Source: Providencia rettgeri (lineage in GTDB: Bacteria > Pseudomonadota > Gammaproteobacteria > Enterobacterales > Enterobacteriaceae). From it: a DNA stretch of 64,000 nucleotides. The DNA lies in NCBI RefSeq assembly GCF_013255915.1, contig NZ_CP053896.1, positions 682,001 through 746,000 on the forward strand, written 5' to 3'. Positions 7,275-16,126 of the stretch are shown here, in pieces; the stretch's first letter is position 1; each line of letters starts with the position of its first letter. The position numbers and the translations under genes were made by a program. Under the pieces are notes generated by a model. That model worked only from the letters and a program-made list of their open reading frames with translations, searched no databases and was not told the origin of the DNA.

Positions 7275-8843
7275 GTGAAATCTTTGCCTCTTTTAGGTTG
7301 TATGTTGTTGTCATCTGCTGCAATGGCAACGCATTCTGACTGCATACGTTTATCTGAGCTTTCCTTTGCTGAAGGGGTGCATGATAGCGAAGGTCATAGT
7401 TGCTTATCTTTTGAAGTATCACAGCAAGATTTTATAAAACAACGTGGTGAAGGTCTTTCCAAGGTCCTGTTATTGGATTCCAATAAGCAGCCAGTGCGTG
7501 CATTGCAAGAGTATGGTTCAGTACAAGAGCCCCATAGCGCAGATTATGTAGTATCAGAAAATGGGGTTTATTATCTAGCGTTGAATGGTGAGCCGGGTAA
7601 ACCTTGGCAATTAAAGTTTGACATCAGCCAGTATCAGCCTTTAGCCATTAAAAAAGATAATGAACCTATTAGCCCGATGCTACAAAGTTTGCTTGATGAA
7701 CATTATCAAAATGGTGATACAAGCGCATTTTGGCAAGCTGTCGCCGCGCAAGGAACCCCCCTGGTTGAGGCGTTTTCAAATCGACAAAAACGCGTGACAT
7801 TTCTTTGGCGTGGCGCGAAAGCAAATGCCTATATTCTAGGGGCGCCGTCAGGTAATCACGAAAGAATGGCCCACTTGGCGGGAACGGATATTTGGTATCG
7901 TTCTTTTATCATTCCTAATGATACGTTATCACAATATAAAATTGCACCGGATATACCTTCTGTGCCTGAGGGCGGCTTTGCTCAACGTAAAGCGATTTTA
8001 GTCACAGCGCAGTCTGATCCTTATAATTCTCATGTTATTCCTTCGCAACGCGTAGATAAATATAACCGTTTTTCGTTGTTATCATTGGTACCGAACATAC
8101 GCCAATGTCACTTCCCTGATGTAGAAAACAGGCAGATTAAAGGCCGTTTAGAGACATTTACGTTGACGAGCCAGGTATTAAAAAACGAAAGAAAAATAAC
8201 GGTTTATCAGCCTAATATACCAATGGAAGCTCCGGCGCTATTGGTGTTATTAGATGGACAAATTTACCTGAAAGACTATCAGATGGAGAAATTTTTTGAT
8301 AAGTGGATAAATCAGGGGAATTTTCCTGCTATGAATATTGTATTTGTGGATAGCATCAATTCAGCGCGTCGTGGTGATGAGCTTCCTCCTAATGATGCCT
8401 TTCCTAAGTTGCTGGCGGATGAACTTATGCCCCAACTCGCGGAAATGGGAATTCAAGCACCTGCAAGCCATACGATTATTGCGGGTTCCAGTTATGGAGG
8501 GCTTGGGGCGACATGGAATGCGTTACAGCATCCTGAAATTTTCGGTAATGTCATTAGCATGTCAGGATCTTATTGGTGGGCTCCGAAGGATAAAGACCCT
8601 GAATGGTTGATTCGTGAAATCGAAATGATGCCAACACAACCGATCCGTTTTTTCCTTGAGGCTGGCCTTTTTGAACAACGTGGTAGTTGGGGGGGAATTA
8701 TTCAAAACCACTACCGGTTATTCGATGTTCTAAAACATAAAGGTTATCAAGTTGATGCCATTGAACTCCCTAGCGGGCACGACTATGTTTCTTGGTGTGA
8801 AACGCTTTATGAGGGAACAAACCAACTTGCGTCACAATGGTAA
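7275..8843 (+). CDS. Secreted enterochelin-esterase-like protein (Fes/IroE superfamily)
   Basis: About 522 residues. A GTG at 7275 gives a clean signal peptide (MKSLPLLGCMLLSSAAMA) and has GGAA 6 bases upstream; the TTG at 7260 would spoil it. An N-terminal enterochelin-esterase domain (around FLWRGAKANAYILG) precedes an alpha/beta-hydrolase esterase domain with LLDGQIYL, the nucleophile motif GSSYGG and the late histidine in GHDYVSW. Fes-type enzymes hydrolyse the trilactone of ferric catecholate siderophores; most Fes are cytoplasmic, whereas this one is predicted periplasmic, like IroE. The Fur box just upstream supports a role in iron use. No siderophore synthesis or receptor gene is adjacent. 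Confidence 0.82.
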   Translation: MKSLPLLGCMLLSSAAMATHSDCIRLSELSFAEGVHDSEGHSCLSFEVSQQDFIKQRGEGLSKVLLLDSNKQPVRALQEYGSVQEPHSADYVVSENGVYYLALNGEPGKPWQLKFDISQYQPLAIKKDNEPISPMLQSLLDEHYQNGDTSAFWQAVAAQGTPLVEAFSNRQKRVTFLWRGAKANAYILGAPSGNHERMAHLAGTDIWYRSFIIPNDTLSQYKIAPDIPSVPEGGFAQRKAILVTAQSDPYNSHVIPSQRVDKYNRFSLLSLVPNIRQCHFPDVENRQIKGRLETFTLTSQVLKNERKITVYQPNIPMEAPALLVLLDGQIYLKDYQMEKFFDKWINQGNFPAMNIVFVDSINSARRGDELPPNDAFPKLLADELMPQLAEMGIQAPASHTIIAGSSYGGLGATWNALQHPEIFGNVISMSGSYWWAPKDKDPEWLIREIEMMPTQPIRFFLEAGLFEQRGSWGGIIQNHYRLFDVLKHKGYQVDAIELPSGHDYVSWCETLYEGTNQLASQW

Positions 8844-8864
8844 ATAGCCCTAACGCTCATTCAC

Positions 8865-8894
8865 AAAAAGCAGCTTACATTTAGCTGCTTTTTT
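8865..8894 (+). terminator. Rho-independent terminator after the esterase gene
   Basis: AAAAGCAGCT/AGCTGCTTTT stem with a 7-base loop ending in a T run. Confidence 0.8.
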
Positions 8895-8929
8895 ACATTT
8901 ATGACTAACGTCTTCATTTCGCCATAAAA

Positions 8930-8947
8930 GCGTCATTCAACTGTCAT
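8930..8947 (+). promoter_or_regulatory. Pho box (PhoB binding site) of phoA
   Basis: Two 7-base repeats, GCGTCAT and CTGTCAT, separated by TCAA in the canonical 7-4-7 spacing. A TAGCAT that could serve as -10 starts 11 bases downstream. Phosphate-starvation control of the following phoA is expected. Confidence 0.7.
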
Positions 8948-9024
8948 CTAGCTCCTTTAGCATGCCTTTCATTATTTGAAATATACATCTTCTCTTTTCA
9001 TTATTGATTGGCAAGGAAACAGTT

Positions 9025-10464
9025 ATGACTGGTAATTTTATGAAATCCCTTTTAGCTGTCACGGTAAGTACTTTAATTTTGGGGAGTACAGTCCCTGCCT
9101 ACGCGGCTGATAAAAATGATGCGGTGTCAGAAAATCGTGCAGCGCAAGGTGATATCACCAAATTTGGTGGTGCGCGTCGTTTAGCGACAGAGCAAACTGA
9201 TATCATGAAAGCCGCACTTCACAATGGCCAAGCCAAAAATGTGATTTTATTTATTGGTGATGGTATGGGTGACTCTGAGATTACTGTTGCTCGTAACTAT
9301 GCAGAAGGCGCTTCAGGGTTCTTTAAAGGTATCGATGCCTTGCCAATCACAGGCCAATATACCCATTATGCGTTAGATAAAAAAACACAAAAACCCGACT
9401 ATGTAACTGACTCTGCGGCGTCTGCCACCGCGTGGTCTTCCGGTGTGAAAACCTACAATGGTGCATTAGGGATTGATGTATTTGGTAATGATCATGAAAC
9501 ATTAATTGAGATAGCTAAACGTAATGGTAAAGCGACGGGTAACGTCACAACTTCCGAGATTCAAGATGCAACGCCTGCCGCGCAATTTTCGCATGTGAGT
9601 GCGCGTAAATGTTATGGCCCTGAGGAAACAACAGAAAAATGTGCGGCTAACGCGCTAGAAAATGGCGGTCGTGGTTCAATTTCAGAACAACTGTTGGTAA
9701 CTCGTCCTGATGTCACGCTTGGTGGTGGCGCTAAGAGCTTCAAACAAGAAGCAAAGGCGGGTGACTACAAAGGCAAAACTCTGGAACAACAGGCTATTGA
9801 GCGTGGGTACAATATTGTGCGTGATGCTAAAACATTAGATAGCATCAAAGTCGCAAATCAAGATAAACCCGTTCTGGGATTATTCCATGATGGTAACATG
9901 ACCGTTGCATGGGAAGGCCCGAAAGCGGTTCACTACGGTAATATCAACAATGCGCCATTGGAATGTAAACCGAATGCGAAGTTAGACCCTAATGCACCAA
10001 CATTGGCTCAAATGACGAAAAAAGCGATTGAGCTGTTAGAAGTCAACCCAAATGGTTTCTTCTTGCAGGTTGAAAGTGCCTCTATCGATAAGCAAGACCA
10101 TAAAGCAAACCCATGTGGCCAAATTGGTGAAACTGTTGCTCTCGACCAAGCTGTACAAGTCGGCTTAGATTTCGCTAAAAAACATGGTGATACATTAGTT
10201 ATCGTGACTGCTGACCATTCACATTCAAGCCAAATTATTCCAGAAGGAACAAAATCAACGGGCTTAACGCAAGCGTTGATTACTAAAGACGGCTCTGTGA
10301 TGGTGGTAAATTACGGTAACTCTGAAGAAGATGATTCTCAAGAGCACACCGGTGCTCAGTTACGTGTGGCGGCTTATGGCCCACATGCGGCAAATGTAAT
10401 GGGTCTAACTGACCAAACTGATTTGTTCTTTACCATGCGCGATGCAATGGGATTGAAGCAATAA
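9025..10464 (+). CDS. phoA: Alkaline phosphatase PhoA
   Basis: Periplasmic phosphomonoesterase that releases phosphate from organic esters. The 479-residue precursor begins with a signal peptide (about [23 protein letters not shown]). The metal-ligand segment [11 protein letters not shown], the nucleophile Ser130 in DSAASATA and the metal-binding TADHSHSSQ are all present. Start at 9025 is supported by AAGGAA 6 bases upstream; the frame is open to 9004. A Pho box lies about 80 bases upstream and a strong terminator follows. It is a monocistronic unit. Length and motifs match E. coli PhoA. Confidence 0.96.
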   Translation: MTGNFMKSLLAVTVSTLILGSTVPAYAADKNDAVSENRAAQGDITKFGGARRLATEQTDIMKAALHNGQAKNVILFIGDGMGDSEITVARNYAEGASGFFKGIDALPITGQYTHYALDKKTQKPDYVTDSAASATAWSSGVKTYNGALGIDVFGNDHETLIEIAKRNGKATGNVTTSEIQDATPAAQFSHVSARKCYGPEETTEKCAANALENGGRGSISEQLLVTRPDVTLGGGAKSFKQEAKAGDYKGKTLEQQAIERGYNIVRDAKTLDSIKVANQDKPVLGLFHDGNMTVAWEGPKAVHYGNINNAPLECKPNAKLDPNAPTLAQMTKKAIELLEVNPNGFFLQVESASIDKQDHKANPCGQIGETVALDQAVQVGLDFAKKHGDTLVIVTADHSHSSQIIPEGTKSTGLTQALITKDGSVMVVNYGNSEEDDSQEHTGAQLRVAAYGPHAANVMGLTDQTDLFFTMRDAMGLKQ

Positions 10465-10483
10465 ACCAACCCTGTAGTGAAAA

Positions 10484-10518
10484 TTCTCCGCAATAGGATG
10501 TTGCGGGGGATTTTTTTA
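10484..10518 (+). terminator. Rho-independent terminator of phoA
   Basis: CTCCGCAA/TTGCGGGG stem with a 7-base loop followed by GGATTTTTTT. Confidence 0.8.
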
Positions 10519-10671
10519 TTTTCTAGTATATTTTCTCCTTATTTTTCAACCGTTCCTCAATAAACTTACTAAATATTTGCACTTCTTTTTTTATCCGTTA
10601 TCTTGAGAAATTGAATCATCTGATAACTATAAATGTGCTTCTTCATAGGCACAAATAATGAGAATGGCATA

Positions 10672-11202
10672 ATGAGAGAAGTTCGCGAACTACAACGAGA
10701 TGAAATCCCATCTGTTTGGTCTATCGACCGCACTGAATTAATTGAAAACCTTTATCTGTATCAAAATGGCGAATTGGTGCTATCCAAACAACGGTTTGAT
10801 ATGAAAGGTTGGCCAGAAGGCGAACCTGAAGCCTATACCCCTCATTTGTTGGAAAGTTACGACCTAGGGGCGATATTTCTTGGGGTTTTTGAGCAGGGCA
10901 AGTTAATTGCTGCCGCAAGTTTAGATAATGTGTGGCGCGGTGAGCAAAAAAATTTACTGCAATTATCTTTCCTGCATGTGAGCCACTCGTACCGTGGCCA
11001 AGGTTTAGCAGGGATGTTATTCCAACAATGCGCTGAAATGGCGATGCAAAAAGGGGCAAAGGGCTTATATATTTCTGCGACGCCTTCAGAAAATACAGTG
11101 CATTTTTATCAACACCTAGGCTGCACCTTAATTGCACAACCTGATCCTGAATTATTTGCATTAGAGCCCGAAGATATTCATTTTATTTATCTATTTTCGT
11201 AA
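10672..11202 (+). CDS. GNAT-family N-acetyltransferase
   Basis: 176 residues from the ATG at 10672; an upstream ATG at 10633 would add 13 residues unlike the family. The acetyl-CoA binding core is visible as LSFLHVSHSYRGQGLAGMLFQQC (V-x(n)-R/Q-x-x-G-x-G/A), followed by GLYISATPSENTVHFYQHLGC, as in GNAT enzymes acting on small molecules. The N-terminal ~60 residues (SVWSIDRTELIENLYLYQNGEL) are less typical. It stands alone between phoA and a small membrane protein gene. The acyl acceptor is not predictable. Confidence 0.8.
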   Translation: MREVRELQRDEIPSVWSIDRTELIENLYLYQNGELVLSKQRFDMKGWPEGEPEAYTPHLLESYDLGAIFLGVFEQGKLIAAASLDNVWRGEQKNLLQLSFLHVSHSYRGQGLAGMLFQQCAEMAMQKGAKGLYISATPSENTVHFYQHLGCTLIAQPDPELFALEPEDIHFIYLFS

Positions 11203-11277
11203 GTTTTTATTTTGTAAAATAAATGTTAATTTATAGGGGTGGAATAAAAAAGCATTGAAATTTACTAAAAACTAGAT

Positions 11278-11296
11278 ATGATTGATAATCATTATC
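11278..11296. promoter_or_regulatory. Fur box upstream of the small membrane protein
   Basis: ATGATTGATAATCATTATC matches the Fur consensus at 15 of 19 positions, with a perfect GATAATCATTATC right part, 22 bases before the ATG at 11319. Confidence 0.7.
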
Positions 11297-11318
11297 ATTT
11301 AAGAGTGTTGAGGTCACT

Positions 11319-11573
11319 ATGCCAACTAGCATATCAAAAACCACAGGTTTAAAGCGTATAGGCGCTGGCCTTTGGGGAGTCTTTGCTGTGATATTGTTGA
11401 GCATTGCTTATGTACTCAATAATATGGGCTTAGATAATCTAAAAATCATTATGATTATCATGATGGTAGCAACTGCAGGGATGTTATTTAATCGCGGTTC
11501 TCGTCGTTTATTGATTATCCCAGCTGTGATTTCACTTGCATGTTTTATGATGGCCTTTGTACTACAAAGGTAG
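11319..11573 (+). CDS. Small membrane protein, probably iron-regulated
   Basis: 84 residues with three predicted hydrophobic helices (about residues 15-33, 41-56 and 64-82) joined by short polar turns (NNMGLDN, NRGSRR). No signal peptide, cysteine cluster or known domain is seen. GAGGTCAC lies 6-8 bases before the ATG. A strong Fur box directly upstream suggests derepression under iron limitation. I do not recognise the family; a role in iron or metal physiology at the inner membrane is inferred only from the operator. Confidence 0.7.
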   Translation: MPTSISKTTGLKRIGAGLWGVFAVILLSIAYVLNNMGLDNLKIIMIIMMVATAGMLFNRGSRRLLIIPAVISLACFMMAFVLQR

Positions 11574-11767
11574 CTCTATAATCTAATTAATAATTAAATA
11601 GAACAGAAGAAAGTGGTATCGAAAGATATTGATAATTGAATGGTATTCAATATAACGGTTTATTCAAATGATTTACTATTGTCTTATAGTAAATAGTCAG
11701 ATAAGGCAGCGTTAGCATTACAGAGAAGGTCAAAAGGGCAAGACGTTATAAAAAAATGACTGACCAG

Positions 11768-11853
11768 TGGTGCGAAAGGGGGGACTTGAACCCCCACGTC
11801 CGAAGGACACTAACACCTGAAGCTAGCGCGTCTACCAATTCCGCCACCCTCGC
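11768..11853 (-). tRNA. tRNA-Leu (anticodon CAG), second copy
   Basis: On the minus strand the 86-base gene starts GCGAGGGTGGCGGAATTGG and ends in an encoded CCA. The anticodon loop reads TTCAGGT, giving CAG, and the long variable arm of class II tRNAs is present. It is nearly identical to E. coli leuV/P/Q tRNA. It is separated by 47 bases from the identical-fold copy at 11901-11986 and differs from it only in the tip of the variable arm. Confidence 0.96.
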
Positions 11854-11900
11854 AATACTGTCACATCAATACTACATTATTGTGATTTATCCAAAGTTAG

Positions 11901-11986
11901 TGGTGCGAAAGGGGGGACTTGAACCCCCACGTCCATAGGACACTAACACCTGAAGCTAGCGCGTCTACCAATTCCGCCACCCTCGC
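11901..11986 (-). tRNA. tRNA-Leu (anticodon CAG), first copy
   Basis: Same 86-base tRNA as at 11768-11853, with encoded CCA, CAG anticodon and class II variable arm; the arm tip reads CTATGG here and CTTCGG in the other copy. It is promoter-proximal in the pair, about 58 bases downstream of the promoter at 12044-12071. Confidence 0.96.
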
Positions 11987-12043
11987 AATACCTAACTAAA
12001 CTTTGATTCATCAATGCTTTTAACCAGCAATAATGTGGTGCGG

Positions 12044-12071
12044 ATTTTAGGCTAATTTCGACGAACGTCAA
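12044..12071 (-). promoter_or_regulatory. Promoter of the tRNA-Leu pair
   Basis: On the minus strand TTGACG (-35) and TAAAAT (-10) are separated by 16 bases. The -10 is followed by a GC-rich CCGC discriminator, as in stringently controlled stable-RNA promoters. Confidence 0.65.
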
Positions 12072-12101
12072 TAATTTTTTTATGTAGTATTTTTGATTGA
12101 T

Positions 12102-12134
12102 GAAAAAATGGCCGGTGAGGGTTCACCCGCCATT
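12102..12134 (-). terminator. Rho-independent terminator of rsmC
   Basis: AATGGC-GGTGA/TCACC-GCCATT stem with one mismatch; read on the minus strand it is followed by TTTTTT. Confidence 0.7.
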
Positions 12135-12181
12135 AAGTCGTATGAAAAATTGTGCTTTAGTTTAATTCATTCGCGAATAAA

Positions 12182-13195
12182 TTAACGCTTAACAGCTTGG
12201 TAAACTTTGAATTTTCCCGTTTTGGCAAGTACTTCATGGCTACCAAATGCTTTATCGAGTAAATCAGGGTACGGTAAGAAAGCATTCGCGACGATCCGCA
12301 AATGGCCACCTTTTTTCAGGTATTTAGGGGCTTGGTAAATCATATTTTCAACCGCACGATAACTGGTGTTTAGGCCATCATGGAATGGAGGGTTAGAAAT
12401 AATCCAATCGAATTTATCGTTAATATCTGAGTAAGCATCACTTGCGATGATTTCGCCAGCCAGTTTGTTTGCCTCAAGAGTGGATGCAGCGGAATCTAGC
12501 GCAGACGCACTCACATCACTTAAGGTGAGTTTTAGCTCTGGATTTTGCGAGCCGAGAACTGCGGCGATCACCCCATTACCACAAGCGAGATCAAGCAGAT
12601 CGCCGCTCATTGGATCAGTTAGCGTTGATAACAGTAGATCACTACCGATATCAAGCTCATTATGGCTAAATACCCCTGGTAGTGCGTTAATTCTAACATT
12701 ATCAATCTGATAATGACGCCACCAGCGAGCAATATCAAAGGTTGTCGGTTGTTCTAATTCACCATAGTACAAGCCACAGCGGCGTGCTGAGTCAATTTTT
12801 TGTAAGCTAGCGATCCCTTCCATAATGGATTCGGCGCTTTTAACACCACTACGGTTTTCACCAACGATAAAAATTTGGCTACCCGCAGCGAGGTGAGTAC
12901 AGAGGTCATCGAGTTGGAAACAGGCTTCTTGCTTGTTTTTTTGCCAAAAATAAATGAGAGTATCGCAAGGCTGGATAAATTCCGCGGGTGTTGTGGCAGA
13001 GAATAACGCCATATCGCCCATTAACGGTTGTAAGCGTTGCCAGTGATGATACTGGTTGGTGATGACACGAACACTAGCTGCTTCTAAGGTTGCAGCGAGC
13101 TCATCCTGAATGTCACCAGCCAAAATGACATGACGATCTGTAAAATGTTCGAGATGGCGTTGAATAACTTCGCTGGCAGGTGTCAGTAATGACAT
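12182..13195 (-). CDS. rsmC: 16S rRNA (guanine1207-N2)-methyltransferase RsmC
   Basis: Cytoplasmic S-adenosylmethionine-dependent enzyme that methylates G1207 of 16S rRNA in the small subunit. 337 residues, the usual length. The protein has an N-terminal methyltransferase-like domain without catalytic motif and a C-terminal catalytic half with the SAM site DLACGNGVIAAVLG and the N2-guanine methylase motif NPPFH at residues 268-272. It is divergent from holD, the same arrangement as in E. coli. Highly confident. Confidence 0.95.
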   Translation of the reverse strand: MSLLTPASEVIQRHLEHFTDRHVILAGDIQDELAATLEAASVRVITNQYHHWQRLQPLMGDMALFSATTPAEFIQPCDTLIYFWQKNKQEACFQLDDLCTHLAAGSQIFIVGENRSGVKSAESIMEGIASLQKIDSARRCGLYYGELEQPTTFDIARWWRHYQIDNVRINALPGVFSHNELDIGSDLLLSTLTDPMSGDLLDLACGNGVIAAVLGSQNPELKLTLSDVSASALDSAASTLEANKLAGEIIASDAYSDINDKFDWIISNPPFHDGLNTSYRAVENMIYQAPKYLKKGGHLRIVANAFLPYPDLLDKAFGSHEVLAKTGKFKVYQAVKR

Positions 13196-13329
13196 ATTCT
13201 GTCAATCTCCTAAAATAATAAAAAAACCGATGACCATCTTACCAAAGATAAGAGAAATAGCATTGCTCTGTTGGCGCTATTAATCCCCTTTGATAAGATG
13301 TGGTTGTAAAATTGCGACTGGAAAATCAA

Positions 13330-13740
13330 ATGACACGACGTGACAGGCTTTTAGAACAAATGGGGATCACTCAATGGATGGTGAGAAATCCTGCCGTGTT
13401 ACGTGGTGAACGTGGTGTAAGGATCCCAGCGTCGACTAAGCTTATTATTATTACTGATGAGAACCTTGATTTAAATAGCCAATTGCTAAAAGATATTTTT
13501 CTTTCCATGAATATTGCACAGGACGATGTGGTTTGTGTCAATTCAGAGCAATTAGGTTTAATCCCAACACCAATAATAACACCATGTTGGGTATTAGGTG
13601 ATGAAATCCAGCCTGAAGGTTCAAAAGTCATGTTTACTTCACCTGTTTTGTCTGAGCTAAGTACAAGCTATAGCGCTAAACGGGCACTATGGAAACAAAT
13701 TTATCAATATGATGAAAATTTCAACACTAAAGCAATCTGA
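13330..13740 (+). CDS. holD: DNA polymerase III psi subunit HolD
   Basis: 137 residues, the same length as E. coli psi, from the ATG at 13330 (MTRRDRLLEQMGITQW); GGAAA lies about 6 bases upstream, and the frame's earlier GTG at 13300 adds nothing conserved. Psi binds chi and the clamp-loader complex and helps link it to SSB. The N-terminal chi-binding segment LLEQMGITQWxxRxPxxLRGE is conserved. The 3' end overlaps rimI by 32 bases, as in related genomes. Confidence 0.92.
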   Translation: MTRRDRLLEQMGITQWMVRNPAVLRGERGVRIPASTKLIIITDENLDLNSQLLKDIFLSMNIAQDDVVCVNSEQLGLIPTPIITPCWVLGDEIQPEGSKVMFTSPVLSELSTSYSAKRALWKQIYQYDENFNTKAI

Positions 13741-14161
13741 TCTCGCAACCGCCTACTTAATTGAGAAGTTAAGCCATGATTTTCCATGGACTGAGCGAGT
13801 TTTTTATGGGAACCAAGGGGAAAAGTACCATAACATAAAAATATCCGTTAATAATCAGATTATTGGTTATGCAATAACACAGTGTGTTCTTGATGAAGCG
13901 ACCTTGTTTAATATTGCCATACACCCTGATTACCAAGGGAAAGGGTATGGCCGCTTGTTGATAGAACAGCTTATCGAAGAACTTGTAAAGAAAGGCATTC
14001 TCACGTTATGGCTAGAAGTGAGGGAATCAAATGCATCTGCTTTGCATCTATACGATAAGCTAGGTTTTCACCAAGTGACGGTACGTAAAGATTACTACCC
14101 TGCTAAAAAAGGCCGAGAAGATGCTTTAGTACTTGCTTTGACTCTATTTTCTGATGAATAA
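13709..14161 (+). CDS. rimI: Ribosomal protein bS18 alanine N-acetyltransferase RimI
   Basis: 150-residue GNAT enzyme that acetylates the N-terminal alanine of ribosomal protein S18. Acetyl-CoA motif: ATLFNIAIHPDYQGKGYGRLL, followed by LWLEVRESNASALHLYDKLGF and the RKDYYP segment, all close to E. coli RimI. Two ATGs (13709, 13712) lie in tandem inside the holD 3' end, indicating coupled translation. A hairpin terminator follows. Confidence 0.94.
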   Translation: MMKISTLKQSDLATAYLIEKLSHDFPWTERVFYGNQGEKYHNIKISVNNQIIGYAITQCVLDEATLFNIAIHPDYQGKGYGRLLIEQLIEELVKKGILTLWLEVRESNASALHLYDKLGFHQVTVRKDYYPAKKGREDALVLALTLFSDE

Positions 14162-14196
14162 ATTTAAGTAACGAATAATTTATTATTAATATAATT

Positions 14197-14232
14197 AAAA
14201 CCCCAATATGTGTCATAACATATTGGGGTTTT
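14197..14232. terminator. Bidirectional terminator between rimI and the BCCT gene
   Basis: AAAACCCCAATATG/CATATTGGGGTTTT, 14-base perfect stem with an 8-base loop. The flanking A and T runs allow termination from both converging genes. Confidence 0.85.
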
Positions 14233-14248
14233 GTGCTTTTATGGACGA

Positions 14249-15808
14249 CTATTTTTCAATTTCAGGAAGAATAGGTTTATTAATTAGTTGGATATTATCT
14301 TTTAACTCTTTTTTTGCTGCAGCTTGTGCGTTAACTTCTTCATTGAGGCCTTTATATGTGGAATAACACATAATTAGCATCATGATGGATAACGGTACAG
14401 CCATGGCGACCAGTGCAGATTGCAAACCAGATAATCCGCCGGTCATAATTAGTACGATCGCGATTGCTGCAATAATGACACCCCAAATGGTTTTAGTGAC
14501 ATGAGACGGATTTGGGTTCCCATTTTCACTGACCATTCCCAGTACAAATACCGCCGAGTTAGCTGATGTGATAAAGAAAATCAGTACCAAGGCAATAGCT
14601 AAGACACTAATAAATGTCGATGCAGGGAAATAATCTAAGAACTTAAACAGTGCAGATGTGACATCGTTTTTTACAGCATCTGCTAGTGCGGTTTGCCCTA
14701 AGTTTTGAATTAAATGGATGGCAGAACCGCCCATAACTGCAAACCATGCAAAAGCACTTAATACAGGAATAAATACTGCGCCAATCATAAATTCTTTGAT
14801 TGTTCTTCCTTTTGAAATACGAGCCACAAAGCTGCCAACTAACGGTGCCCATGCTATCCACCAACCAAAGTAAAACAGTGTCCAGTTAGCAATCCAAGTA
14901 CCGTCATTATAGGGTTCAGTACGAAATGACATACTGACAAAATTTTGGACGTAATCACCAATACCTTGGAATAAAACTTTTAAGATAGTTTGGGTTGGGC
15001 CAGATAGAAAGATAAATGCCATTAATCCGAGAGCAAGTATGATATTTAAGTTTGATAGGTGTTTTATTGCCCCTTGTAACCCGGAAATCGTCGAAGCAAT
15101 ATAAACAACAGTAATAATAGCAATCAAACCAATTTGTACATAAATACTAATGGGCAATCCCCATAAGTAATTCATACCACTGTTAACTTGTAGTGTACCA
15201 AAGCCTAATGATGTGGCGATACCAATGACGACGGATAACATCACCAATATATTGATCCATTTCCCGACAGAGCCGTAGATCCGATCCCCAATCAATGGAT
15301 AGAAAACAGAGCTGAGTGAAGATGGTAGTTTTTTTCTAAATTGGAAATAGCCTAAAGCTACACCGACAAGCGCATAACAGGCCCATGCAGAAACACCCCA
15401 ATGCAGATAGACATATTGCATGGCTGCTTTAGCAGACTGTTCTGTTGAACCTTGGCCAATCGGCGGGCTGATATAATAGGAAACAGGCTCTGCTACCCCC
15501 CAGAACATCAAACTTATACCAATTGAGGCACTGAATAACATCGCAATCCAAGTGACTGTACGGTATTCCGGTTTGTCATTGTCATCGCCAAGGCGTATGT
15601 GACCAAATTTGGAAAAACCAAGAAACATACAGAAGCTGAAAAAGATAAAAACGGAACCTAGAATAAACCAACCTAGATTGTTATAGATAAAACTTAAGGC
15701 GGAATTTGAAAAAGCTTCCAGCTTATCAGGAATAAATGCACCAAAACTGATTAACGCTAGGCTAAAAGCTAGCGACACGTAAAATACGGATTTTTTGTGA
15801 TTCATCAT
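14249..15808 (-). CDS. BCCT-family transporter, probable carnitine/betaine carrier (YeaV-like)
   Basis: Inner-membrane carrier of about 519 residues with twelve hydrophobic segments. The family signature for binding trimethylammonium groups is present in LFYFGWWIAWAPLVGSFVARISKGRTIKEF. Tandem ATGs at 15808 and 15805 follow GGAGAAGAGG; the ATG at 15829 lies upstream of that site. It is divergent from the carnitine monooxygenase operon, as yeaV accompanies yeaWX in E. coli, so L-carnitine or gamma-butyrobetaine import is the best call; betaine or choline remain possible. The C-terminal ~45 residues are charged and cytoplasmic. Confidence 0.85.
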   Translation of the reverse strand: MMNHKKSVFYVSLAFSLALISFGAFIPDKLEAFSNSALSFIYNNLGWFILGSVFIFFSFCMFLGFSKFGHIRLGDDNDKPEYRTVTWIAMLFSASIGISLMFWGVAEPVSYYISPPIGQGSTEQSAKAAMQYVYLHWGVSAWACYALVGVALGYFQFRKKLPSSLSSVFYPLIGDRIYGSVGKWINILVMLSVVIGIATSLGFGTLQVNSGMNYLWGLPISIYVQIGLIAIITVVYIASTISGLQGAIKHLSNLNIILALGLMAFIFLSGPTQTILKVLFQGIGDYVQNFVSMSFRTEPYNDGTWIANWTLFYFGWWIAWAPLVGSFVARISKGRTIKEFMIGAVFIPVLSAFAWFAVMGGSAIHLIQNLGQTALADAVKNDVTSALFKFLDYFPASTFISVLAIALVLIFFITSANSAVFVLGMVSENGNPNPSHVTKTIWGVIIAAIAIVLIMTGGLSGLQSALVAMAVPLSIMMLIMCYSTYKGLNEEVNAQAAAKKELKDNIQLINKPILPEIEK

Positions 15809-16126
15809 ACCTCTTCTCCAGTTGCTCACTTATTTTTCTTTTATGAGAGTTGGCTTGCAGGGAATACTCGTTGTGTTTTAAGGGTACTTTTTGTTAGATG
15901 CTACTTTTGGTTTACAAAGAATAGCCATGCAAAGATTGTGCAGTCAACAAGAAATTAACCAATCATTAACAGATAAGTTGTGGGTGATTGTATTAACTAT
16001 TTGTTATTGTTGATTTAAATATTTTTGGTTAAAAAATTATCAATATTTCATTTGATCATTAATGCGATCTGCATTAACATTCTCAAAAAAGATGTTAACT
16101 ATAAGTTTACATAAGTGAGGGCAATT
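15809..16126. promoter_or_regulatory. Divergent control region of the carnitine genes
   Basis: 318 bases between the carrier and cntA, AT-rich, no ORF. It must hold both promoters. The clearest element is the inverted repeat at 16059-16077. Confidence 0.5.
16059..16077. promoter_or_regulatory. Operator candidate of the carnitine operon
   Basis: TTAATGC-GATCT-GCATTAA, perfect 7-base arms with a 5-base centre, 49 bases upstream of the cntA ATG. Its T-N11-A geometry suits a LysR-type regulator, and one (DmlR-like) lies in the cluster; the XRE-PAS regulator is an alternative. Confidence 0.5.

Noticed and set aside
8338-8610. 90-residue ORF inside the esterase gene
   Set aside because: Out-of-frame shadow in a gene whose own frame carries the catalytic motifs.
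10721-11161. 146-residue minus-strand ORF opposite the GNAT gene
   Set aside because: Shadow of the real acetyltransferase, which has the acetyl-CoA motif; the reverse reading has none.
11756-11938. 60-residue plus-strand ORF (MTDQWCERGDLNPH...)
   Set aside because: It is the antisense reading of the two tRNA-Leu genes; such peptides are a known annotation artefact.
11768-12000. tRNA-Leu genes as a prophage or island attachment site
   Set aside because: No integrase, no truncated tRNA copy and no foreign genes adjoin; the flanking genes are backbone.
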